Assembly: GCA_022447405.1 (NCBI GenBank) | Contig: JAKVCE010000023.1 | Coordinates: forward strand, 2,578-14,934 | From: Planctomycetota bacterium | Lineage (GTDB): Bacteria; Planctomycetota; UBA1135; GCA-002686595 | Direction: 5' to 3' | Length of the DNA stretch: 12,357 nt | Position numbers and translations under genes: made by a program | Notes under the pieces: model-generated | What the model was told of the DNA's origin: nothing | Database searches by the model: none | The model's input: the letters and a program-made list of their open reading frames with translations, nothing else | Part shown: in pieces, positions 1-5,732 of the stretch | How the letters are laid out: each line of letters opens with the position of its first letter | Numbering within the stretch: position 1 is the first letter of the stretch

Positions 1-213
1 CCAGGGTAACTCTTCTGCCCCGAGAGCCGCTCCGCTCCCAGTCCCCGCTGCGGGAAGAGTCGGAAAAATCTGCCCCCTTGTGACCCCCGGCTAAACCCAG
101 GGACCGGACTCGCCTGTCCTGACCCAAGGAAGGCTCTCAATCCCTGAGGCCTCGATTCCCGATGAAGGGGGGGCGAGGAGATCCCGCCTCCACACCAAAC
201 AACGACTCTTCCA
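1..213. other. Non-coding leader upstream of the kinase gene
   Basis: I find no credible gene here: reading frames from the left edge stop within about 30 codons and show no family signature. The stretch holds an inverted repeat, ACTCTTC at 9-15 and GAAGAGT at 54-60, enclosing a short CCCG/CGGG hairpin at 44-54. No T-tract follows, so it does not look like a terminator. I could not find a convincing sigma-70 promoter for the kinase. The last 30 bases before the kinase ATG are A/C-rich and probably unstructured. Confidence 0.5.
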
Positions 214-1140
214 ATGATCCGTCTCGAAGTTGGCAAGCGCATCGGCGCCTATCGCATCACGGAGTTCATCGCTCGCGGTGGCTTCGCCCTTATCTACCTC
301 GCGGAAGACGCCCAAGGCCGCAAGGTCGCCCTGAAGGTAGGCGACGTCGCTGGCGGCGGACGCTACGTCACCCGCTTCCTTGAGGTCACAGACAAGCGTC
401 GTCCTGAAGGGATCAGCCCCGACGAGACCCCCGCTGAAGCGATCTTCTTCCGCCAAGACGGCGTGCGCATCGACTTCCTCGACGTCCACGAGATCGATGA
501 CATGCTCCGCACCGAGGGCAAGATCCTCGCCCAGGCCAAGAACCAGAACCTCATCAAGGTCATCGAGACCTTCGAGCACGAGGGTCGCCCGGTCGTCGCG
601 ATGGAGTACGCCCGCGGCAAGACGCTGCGCGAGAAGGTCCGCGCCCTCGAGGGCATCCGCCTCAACTGGTTCCTGACCATCGTGCGCTCCCTGAAGCGCC
701 TCAAGAAGAACGGCCAGCTCGACTACCACGGTGACCTCAAGCCCGAGAACATCGTCATCAAGCCCTCTGGCTCCGTGGTCATGATCGACCCCGCCCTTCG
801 TGCAGACGAGCGCGGCATCATCACCTCCACCCCCCACTACAACCCGCTCCTCTATCGCGACAGCAAGGCCGACGTGATGGGGATCGGGATCATGCTCTAT
901 GAGATCCTCACCGGCGTCCTCCCCTTCGACGAGGTGCCGTGGAAGTTCGCCGGCCGCGAGCAAGGCGGAGAGATCGAGCGCCTCTCGCTCTCCTACTTCC
1001 TCTCCTACGCGCCGCCGAAGGACCTCAACCCGAACACGCCCGAGCCGCTCTCGCGTCTGATCTACCGCTGCCTGGTCGATCAGGAGTACGGCCTCGACGA
1101 GCTCGAGTCAGACCTCGTCACCTTCCTCCGCAAAGAGTAG
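214..1140 (+). CDS. Ser/Thr protein kinase-like protein with a DPA motif in place of DFG
   Basis: This is a stand-alone, soluble, eukaryote-like kinase of 308 residues with no membrane segment or extra domain. The glycine-rich loop is ARGGFALIY (20-28), the ATP-binding lysine is K41 in VALK, and E101 is a candidate alpha-C glutamate. The catalytic loop is HGDLKPEN (172-179), with catalytic D174, K176 and N179. The C-lobe shows the kinase pattern DVMGIGIMLYEILTG (220-234). Several features are odd. About 50 residues lie between the VALK lysine and alpha-C, longer than usual. The HRD arginine is glycine, giving a non-RD kinase. DFG is replaced by D192-P193-A194, as in aminoglycoside/fructosamine kinase-type enzymes, although the metal-binding Asp is kept. 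The APE motif is absent (NPLL instead). The ATG at 214 is the only in-frame start after an upstream stop at 163-165. There is no Shine-Dalgarno at a usable distance; GAGGAG at 175-180 is too far away. It is probably active, but its substrate is unknown. A small-molecule kinase role is possible. Confidence 0.85.
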   Translation: MIRLEVGKRIGAYRITEFIARGGFALIYLAEDAQGRKVALKVGDVAGGGRYVTRFLEVTDKRRPEGISPDETPAEAIFFRQDGVRIDFLDVHEIDDMLRTEGKILAQAKNQNLIKVIETFEHEGRPVVAMEYARGKTLREKVRALEGIRLNWFLTIVRSLKRLKKNGQLDYHGDLKPENIVIKPSGSVVMIDPALRADERGIITSTPHYNPLLYRDSKADVMGIGIMLYEILTGVLPFDEVPWKFAGREQGGEIERLSLSYFLSYAPPKDLNPNTPEPLSRLIYRCLVDQEYGLDELESDLVTFLRKE

Positions 1141-1161
1141 CTTCGGCTCACCCGAACACAG

Positions 1162-1200
1162 GAGCCCGTGGTTCAACCGAGCCGCGGGCTCTTCTCTTTT
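1162..1200 (+). terminator. Intrinsic terminator after the kinase gene
   Basis: A stem of about 12 bp pairs 1162-1173 (GAGCCCGTGGTT) with 1180-1191 (AGCCGCGGGCTC), including three G-T pairs, around a six-base loop. The T-rich run TTCTCTTTT follows at 1192-1200. It starts 22 bases after the kinase stop and ends just before the converging leucine dehydrogenase stop. The opposite strand has no clean T-tract, so it acts mainly on the kinase transcript. Confidence 0.8.
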
Positions 1201-1203
1201 ACC

Positions 1204-2253
1204 TCAACCCGCGCGGCCCGCGTCGATCCGCGCCTGCGCGAGCTGCAGGGCTGCCTTGTTGGTCGGAATCCCCTCCTCTCGAGAGATCTCGAAGACCCGC
1301 TTGAGGTTGCCGTAGATGCGCCCGATCCACTCGAGCGCCACGGCCTCGTCATAGCCACCCTCAGTCATCTCCACGCCGACGTTGATGATCCCGCCAGCGT
1401 TGATGACGTAATCAGGCGCGTAGACGATGCCACGGTTCATGAGGTCGACGGCGTGCCGCGGTTCGAGGAGCTGGTTGTTGGCGCATCCCGCCACGGCCTT
1501 GGAGCGCAGGCGCGGGATGGTCTCGTCGTTCAGCCCGGCGCCTCGCGCACAGGGGCAGTAGATGTCGCTCTCCACGGCGAGGTGCTCGAGCTCAGGCACG
1601 GACTCGAAGCCGTGCTCATCGCACATCTCCTCGACCCGCTGCTCGTTGATGTCGCAGATCGTGACGCGCGCGCCGGCCTCCTTCAGGAGGATCGCGAGGC
1701 GACCGCCGACCGCGCCCACGCCCTGGATGAGGACGTGCTGACCTTCGAGAGACTCTTCCCCGTACTCCTCAACGACGGCGCGCAAGCCGATGAGGCAGCC
1801 GTGAGCCGTGTACGGGCTCGGGTTGCCCGAGCTCCCCTTCTCGACGGAGAGGCCTGTCACCCAGCGGCTCTCTTCACGGACGTACTCGAGATCTGAGATC
1901 CCGATGTTCATGTCCTCGGCGGTGATGTACTTGCCATCAAGCGCCTCGAGGAAGCGCCCCATGGCGCGGAAGAGCGCGGGGCTCTTGTCCTTGCGCGGGT
2001 CGCCGATGATGACGGACTTGCCTCCTCCGAGGCCCGTCTCTGCGACAGCGGACTTGTAAGTCATCCCCTTCGAGAGGCGCAGGACGTCGAAGAGCGCCTC
2101 GTCTTCAGAGGTGTAGGGCCACATGCGCATCCCGCCGAGGGCGGGACCGAGGGTCGTGTCGTGGACCGCGATGAGGGCGTGGAGGCCGGACTCCTCGTCA
2201 CGGCACCTTGCGACGCGCTCATAGCCGTCGACTTGAATATCAGTGATCTCCAT
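1204..2253 (-). CDS. ldh: Leucine (branched-chain amino acid) dehydrogenase
   Basis: This is an NAD-dependent oxidative deaminase of the Glu/Leu/Phe/Val dehydrogenase family. It converts leucine, valine or isoleucine to the 2-oxo acid plus ammonia in the cytoplasm. Its 349 residues fit the usual leucine dehydrogenase length. The N-terminal domain has LGPALGGMRMWPY (35-47), KGMTYK with substrate-binding K67, GLGGGK with catalytic K79, and the catalytic Asp in AEDMN (D114). The C-terminal Rossmann domain has GVGAVGG (178-184), and D201 at the end of its second strand favours NAD over NADP. CPCARG (233-238) and INAGGIINVG (284-293) are characteristic of the leucine/valine branch. A phenylalanine or valine preference cannot be excluded from sequence. 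The gene lies 129 bases after topA on the same strand, with its own candidate promoter between. No Shine-Dalgarno is visible before the ATG. Confidence 0.92.
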   Translation of the reverse strand: MEITDIQVDGYERVARCRDEESGLHALIAVHDTTLGPALGGMRMWPYTSEDEALFDVLRLSKGMTYKSAVAETGLGGGKSVIIGDPRKDKSPALFRAMGRFLEALDGKYITAEDMNIGISDLEYVREESRWVTGLSVEKGSSGNPSPYTAHGCLIGLRAVVEEYGEESLEGQHVLIQGVGAVGGRLAILLKEAGARVTICDINEQRVEEMCDEHGFESVPELEHLAVESDIYCPCARGAGLNDETIPRLRSKAVAGCANNQLLEPRHAVDLMNRGIVYAPDYVINAGGIINVGVEMTEGGYDEAVALEWIGRIYGNLKRVFEISREEGIPTNKAALQLAQARIDAGRAG

Positions 2254-2310
2254 GGGCGATGTGAGGTCTTGTGGAGCTCAGACTCCCAGCGAGGGAGCCG
2301 GAACAGGCCC

Positions 2311-2339
2311 ATGGTAGCGGAAAAGCGGGAAGCTGTCCC
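2311..2339 (-). promoter_or_regulatory. Candidate sigma-70 promoter for leucine dehydrogenase
   Basis: Reading the minus strand, GGGACA (2339-2334) is followed after exactly 17 bases by TACCAT (2316-2311). Each hexamer matches consensus at 4 of 6 positions. Transcription would start near 2304, giving a leader of about 50 bases. It lies in the gap between topA and the dehydrogenase gene, after the hairpin that follows topA. Confidence 0.4.
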
Positions 2340-2346
2340 TCTGGCT

Positions 2347-2365
2347 CCGGCCTCGAACAGGCCAG
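2347..2365 (-). terminator. Hairpin after topA, possible weak terminator
   Basis: A 7-bp stem (CCGGCCT at 2347-2353 with AGGCCAG at 2359-2365, one G-T pair) closes a five-base loop 17 bases after the topA stop. No T-tract follows directly; the only T run on the minus strand is TTTT at 2324-2321. It could be a Rho-aided or partial terminator, or an mRNA 3'-end stabiliser. Confidence 0.3.
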
Positions 2366-2382
2366 CGATCGAACCTGCGCTC

Positions 2383-5043
2383 TCAGTCCTCTTTCTCGGA
2401 GACCTTCTTCTTACTGGCCTTCTTCTTGGCCTTCTTCTTGGCGGCCTTCTTCTTGGCTTTCTTCTTAGCCTTCTTCTTCCGCGGCCCCTTGGCCTCACGG
2501 ATCCGGATGAGCTCGATGGCCCTGTCGAGGCTGACCGTGTCAGGGTCGTCTCCCTTAGGGACAGAGGCGTTGGTGGTTCCGTCGGTCACGTAGGGCCCGT
2601 AGCGCCCCTCTTGCAGCTTCACCTCAGCGCCGGTGGAGGGATCCTCCCCGAGCTCCTTCAAGACCGTCGCGCTCCTGCGGCCACGCTTGCTCGGCTCCGC
2701 GAGCTTCGCGAGGGCCTGCTCCACGTCGTAAGACCAGATCTCCTCAGGCTCAGCGAGGCTGCGCGTGTCCTTGGCCCTGCGGATGTAGGGACCGTAGCGG
2801 CCGTAGTCCGCCGTGATGTCCTCCCCGTCAGGATCCTGACCGATGACCCGCGGCAGACGCAGCATCTTCAAGGCGTCGTCAACCGTCACGGTCTCGATGT
2901 CCATCCCAGGGAGGAGGGACTTCATCTTCGGCTTGGGGTCGTCGTCGTTCTCGCCGAGCTGGAAGTAGGGCCCGAAGCGCCCGGTCTTCGCGTAGACGCG
3001 CATGCCCGTCTCTTCATCCACGCCGAGGTCCGAGGGACCTGATCCTTTGCGGATGAGCTCCTTCGCGCGATCGAGGTCCAGCTCGTCCGGCGGGGTCCCA
3101 TCAGGGATGGTCACGCGGACGCGCTTCTCTGTGTCTTCGTCATCCCCCACCTCGAGGTAGGGGCCGTAGCGACCGACCCGGATGTTGATCATGTTGCCGT
3201 CGTCATCTTCCCCCACCGGCAGCGTGTTCACGGCCCGCGCGTCGATCTCTGCGCCGAGGAGCCCGGTCAAGCCAGCCCCCGTGGGCGTGGTCGCCTTGTC
3301 GTCACCGAAGTAGAAGTTCCGCAAGTACTCGAGAGACTCGCGCTCGCCGCGCGAGATCTTGTCGAGGTCCTCCTCCATGCCAGCGGTGAACTCGTAGTCG
3401 ACGAGCTGCTCGAAGTGCTGGCTCATGAGCTTCGTCACGCTGAACGCGATGAAGGTCGGCACGAGCGCGGTCCCGTTCTTCTCGACGTAGCCTCGGTACT
3501 GGATCGTGTCGATGATCGAGGCGTAGGTAGAGGGTCGCCCGATCCCGCGCGCCTCGAGCTCCTTCACGAGCGAGGCCTCCGTGTAGCGCGCCGGCGGCTG
3601 CGTGGTGTGCCCCTTCGGCTCGACCTTCGCGAGCTCCACACCTTGGCCCTCCTCGAGGGGGGGCAGGAGGGTCTCTTGGTCAGCGAGCTGGGCGTCCGGG
3701 TCATCAGCGCCCTCGACGTAGGCGCGCAGGTAGCCGGGAAACTCGATCGTCTTGCCGCTGGCGCGGAAGACGCAGGGGCCACCAGCGAGCTCAAGGCTCG
3801 TGCGGAAGCCGCGGGAGTTCTCCATCTGGCACGCCATCGTGCGCTTCCAGATGAGCTCGTAGACCTTGCGCTCTCGGTCCCCCAGCGCCTTCGGGAGATC
3901 TTCCGGCTTGGTGAAGTCCGAGGAGGGACGGATGGCCTCGTGCGCCTCCTGGGCGTTCGCGACCTTGGTCTGATAGACGCGGGGCTCGTCAGGCAGGTAC
4001 TCCGCCCCGTACAGGCGCTCGATCTCCTCACGGGAGCGCTGCACCGCCTCAGCGGAGAGCGTGGTCGAGTCGGTCCGCATGTAGGTGATGAGGCCGTTCT
4101 GATAGAGCGCCTGCGCCGCCTGCATGGTCGCGCGCGCTGAGAGCCGCAGCTTGCGGTTGGACTCTTGCTGGAGGGTCGACGTGGTGAAGGGCGGCGCGGG
4201 CTTTCCAGTGAAGGGCTTCTGCTCAACGGACTGGACGGAGAAGCGCTCCTCAGCGAGAGACTTCGCGAGCTCGTTCGCGCGCGCCTCGTCGATGTGGGCG
4301 ACCTCTTTGTTGGTGAGGACGCCCGTGTCCGCGTCGAAGTCTTTGCCGCGCGCGATGCGCTTACCGTCCACGGTCGAGAGCACCGCCTCGAACTCCGGAC
4401 CCGTCTCACCCTTGAAGGCCCCGGTGAGGTCCCAGAACTCCGAGCGCACGAACTTCATCCGCTCGCGCTCCCTGTCGACGATGAGGCGCGTCGTCACGGA
4501 CTGGACGCGGCCAGCAGAGAGCTTCGGCCCGACGTTCCGCCAGAGCACCGGCGAGACGCTGTAGCCATAGAGCCTGTCGAGGATCCGGCGCGTCTCTTGA
4601 GCGCTCACGAGGCTGTCATCGATGTCGCGCGGAGAATCCAACGCCTCTTGGATCGCGCTCTTTGTGATCTCGTGGAACACCAGCCTCTTCGTAGGCACCT
4701 TCGGCTGGAGCAGCTCCAAGAGATGCCAGCTGATCGCCTCTCCTTCGCGGTCTTCATCTGTCGCGAGGTAGAGGGTCTCGCAGTCAGCCAAGAGCTCCTT
4801 CAGCTTCTTGACCTGCTTCTTCGAGTCCTTCGGCACCACGTAGAGCGGGGAGAAGTCCTCCTCCACGTTCACGCCGAGCCTCGACCACTCCTCCTTCTTG
4901 AACTTTGCGGGGATCTCCTCCGCCTTGGCTGGCAAGTCACGGATGTGACCGACGCTCGCCTCCACGATGTGGCCAGCAGGGAGGTACTGCTTGATGGTCT
5001 TGGCCTTGGTGGGCGACTCAACGATGACGAGGGACTTGCTCAT
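2383..5043 (-). CDS. topA: DNA topoisomerase I (type IA) with C-terminal repeats and lysine-rich tail
   Basis: This enzyme relaxes negatively supercoiled DNA by nicking and passing single strands through a transient 5'-phosphotyrosine link. Its 886 residues begin with a TOPRIM domain: E9 in VIVESPTKAKTI, and the acidic triad D96, D98, E100 in ATDEDREGE. The active-site tyrosine is Y321 in LITYMRTDST, with R323 two residues on. GRPSTYA (502-508) is another family signature. There are no cysteine zinc ribbons. Instead there are four Topo_C-type repeats, each centred on GRYGPY or GRFGPY near 624, 688, 748 and 813. Residues 855-879 form a lysine/alanine tail of KKKA units, as in actinobacterial topoisomerase I, where such a tail aids DNA binding and processivity. 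The start fits the family, which usually begins a few residues before VIVESP. No Shine-Dalgarno is visible. A good promoter lies about 90 bases upstream. Confidence 0.97.
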   Translation of the reverse strand: MSKSLVIVESPTKAKTIKQYLPAGHIVEASVGHIRDLPAKAEEIPAKFKKEEWSRLGVNVEEDFSPLYVVPKDSKKQVKKLKELLADCETLYLATDEDREGEAISWHLLELLQPKVPTKRLVFHEITKSAIQEALDSPRDIDDSLVSAQETRRILDRLYGYSVSPVLWRNVGPKLSAGRVQSVTTRLIVDRERERMKFVRSEFWDLTGAFKGETGPEFEAVLSTVDGKRIARGKDFDADTGVLTNKEVAHIDEARANELAKSLAEERFSVQSVEQKPFTGKPAPPFTTSTLQQESNRKLRLSARATMQAAQALYQNGLITYMRTDSTTLSAEAVQRSREEIERLYGAEYLPDEPRVYQTKVANAQEAHEAIRPSSDFTKPEDLPKALGDRERKVYELIWKRTMACQMENSRGFRTSLELAGGPCVFRASGKTIEFPGYLRAYVEGADDPDAQLADQETLLPPLEEGQGVELAKVEPKGHTTQPPARYTEASLVKELEARGIGRPSTYASIIDTIQYRGYVEKNGTALVPTFIAFSVTKLMSQHFEQLVDYEFTAGMEEDLDKISRGERESLEYLRNFYFGDDKATTPTGAGLTGLLGAEIDARAVNTLPVGEDDDGNMINIRVGRYGPYLEVGDDEDTEKRVRVTIPDGTPPDELDLDRAKELIRKGSGPSDLGVDEETGMRVYAKTGRFGPYFQLGENDDDPKPKMKSLLPGMDIETVTVDDALKMLRLPRVIGQDPDGEDITADYGRYGPYIRRAKDTRSLAEPEEIWSYDVEQALAKLAEPSKRGRRSATVLKELGEDPSTGAEVKLQEGRYGPYVTDGTTNASVPKGDDPDTVSLDRAIELIRIREAKGPRKKKAKKKAKKKAAKKKAKKKASKKKVSEKED
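2403..2478 (-). repeat. In-frame tandem repeat encoding the lysine tail of topoisomerase I
   Basis: Six near-identical copies of a 10-base unit, (c/t)nttcttctt on the plus strand, begin at 2403, 2418, 2430, 2445, 2457 and 2469. Spacing is 15, 12, 15, 12 and 12 bases. Read on the minus strand they encode KKK blocks separated by A, AA or AS. The 12/15-base periods preserve frame, so gain or loss of a unit would change only tail length. Confidence 0.85.
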
Positions 5044-5130
5044 GTTCTATGGGGTGCGCTGCTCGGTCTTGGGGCCTGTCGCCCCGTTCCATCGGCTGAA
5101 GAGGGCGGTCTTTCTCCTCTCCGTCGCGGA

Positions 5131-5158
5131 AACATAGGGGCAAGCGCGCATCCGTCAA
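5131..5158 (-). promoter_or_regulatory. Candidate sigma-70 promoter for topA
   Basis: On the minus strand TTGACG (5158-5153, 5 of 6 matches) is followed after 16 bases by TATGTT (5136-5131, 4 of 6 matches). This is the best promoter in the window. Predicted transcription start is near 5124, giving a leader of about 80 bases before the topA ATG at 5043. Confidence 0.6.
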
Positions 5159-5173
5159 GTCAGCCCCCACCGA

Positions 5174-5187
5174 TCACGCGCGCGTGA
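5174..5187. promoter_or_regulatory. Perfect palindrome upstream of the topA promoter
   Basis: TCACGCGCGCGTGA is a perfect 14-base palindrome whose central 12 bases alternate pyrimidine and purine. It is flanked by C5 (5164-5168) and G8 (5188-5195), and lies 15 bases upstream of the topA -35 box. It could be an operator, or a supercoiling-sensitive Z-DNA or cruciform element. The role is inferred from position only. Confidence 0.35.
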
Positions 5188-5243
5188 GGGGGGGGCCTAT
5201 ACCGCACTCAAGTCCTTTCTGTGCAAGGGCTTGGGGTCCCCCG

Positions 5244-5268
5244 AAAAAAAATCTCTGGAGGGGGCCTC
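5244..5268 (-). terminator. Possible intrinsic terminator after the Rieske gene
   Basis: Directly after the stop codon, the minus strand has a very short GC-rich stem (GAGG/CCTC, 5268-5258, three-base loop). Six bases later there is an uninterrupted run of eight T (5251-5244). The T-tract is the longest in the window and correctly placed. The stem is weak, so termination may be partial. Confidence 0.4.
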
Positions 5269-5269
5269 T

Positions 5270-5608
5270 TCAGGCGCTCTTCGGGGGGGCGAGGACCTCG
5301 ACCACGCCCGAGTCGCTCACCCGCGCCTCATGGACGGGGACGCACTCCTCGAGGCCGTCTCCGCTCGCCCCTGTGGTGAGGTCAAAGTGCCATCCGTGGA
5401 ACGGGCATGTCACCTCGCCACGGGAGATCACGCCGTCTCCTAAGAGCGCGCCCTGGTGCGGGCAGACCCCGCCGAGGACGCGCACCTCGCCCTCGTGCAG
5501 GAAGACAGCGAGCTGCTCCCCGGCGAGCTCGAGCGCGCGGCCTGTGCCGTCTGTCGGGAGCTCATCCAAGGCGATGAGCTCCACCCACTCGTGCTCGGCC
5601 TGAGTCAT
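5270..5608 (-). CDS. Rieske [2Fe-2S] ferredoxin-like protein
   Basis: This small (112-residue) soluble electron-transfer protein has a single Rieske domain. The cluster ligands are C49 and H51 (CPHQG) and C68 and H71 (CPFHGW), separated by 16 residues, the spacing typical of Rieske ferredoxins and NirD-like proteins. There is no signal peptide or membrane anchor, so it is not a cytochrome bc1/b6f subunit. Such proteins carry electrons to ring-hydroxylating or other oxygenases, or act as a nitrite reductase small subunit. No oxygenase, nitrite reductase or ferredoxin reductase lies in the window, so the partner is unknown. The gene is transcribed alone, divergently from the helicase and 226 bases upstream of topA. 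The ATG lacks a Shine-Dalgarno, and a -10-like TAGACT ends only 6 bases before it, which suggests a leaderless message. Confidence 0.88.
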   Translation of the reverse strand: MTQAEHEWVELIALDELPTDGTGRALELAGEQLAVFLHEGEVRVLGGVCPHQGALLGDGVISRGEVTCPFHGWHFDLTTGASGDGLEECVPVHEARVSDSGVVEVLAPPKSA

Positions 5609-5614
5609 GGCTTG

Positions 5615-5643
5615 AGTCTAGTCGCCAGAGGGGGCTCGATGAA
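5615..5643 (-). promoter_or_regulatory. Candidate promoter giving a leaderless Rieske mRNA
   Basis: On the minus strand TAGACT (5620-5615, 4 of 6 matches to -10) lies 17 bases after TTCATC (5643-5638, 3 of 6 matches to -35). The start codon begins 7 bases after the -10 box, where transcription would be expected to start. The -35 is weak. Confidence 0.35.
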
Positions 5644-5674
5644 GGGGCGCGCGAGGCGCTCTCCGGGGATGAGC

Positions 5675-5703
5675 TTGGCCTCGCCCCTGAGCCCGGGCAC
5701 AAT
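5675..5703 (+). promoter_or_regulatory. Candidate sigma-70 promoter for the helicase operon
   Basis: TTGGCC (5675-5680) and CACAAT (5698-5703) each match consensus at 4 of 6 positions, with the ideal 17-base spacing. Transcription would start near 5710, and a purine-rich ribosome site (AGGGAG, 5721-5726) precedes the ATG at 5733. It would drive the four-gene plus-strand cluster. Confidence 0.5.
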
Positions 5704-5732
5704 CGAGGCGCTGGGAGTCAAGGGAGCAGGGA

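Noticed and set aside
5..22. Shared GGGTA(A)CTCTTC-like strings near 5, 205 and 9947 as a possible recurrent regulatory motif
   Set aside because: The copies are short and inexact, only two lie close to a start codon, and chance similarity in GC-rich sequence cannot be excluded.
175..180. GAGGAG as a ribosome-binding site for the kinase
   Set aside because: It lies 33 bases before the ATG, too far for a Shine-Dalgarno, and no in-frame start codon lies nearer to it.
162..383. 73-residue frame starting at ATG 162
   Set aside because: It is out of frame with the kinase, overlaps its N-terminus, and its Arg/Pro-rich product resembles no family.
91..963. 290-residue minus-strand frame over the kinase
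   Set aside because: It is antisense to a gene with clear kinase motifs, and its composition is rich in Asp/Val/Leu/Glu as expected for a shadow frame.
4165..5187. 340-residue open frame antisense to topA (also 2161-3042 and 3415-4140)
   Set aside because: All are shadows of the topoisomerase I frame. The Leu-rich stretch near 2400-2470 that looks like a membrane segment is just the complement of the lysine-tail repeat.
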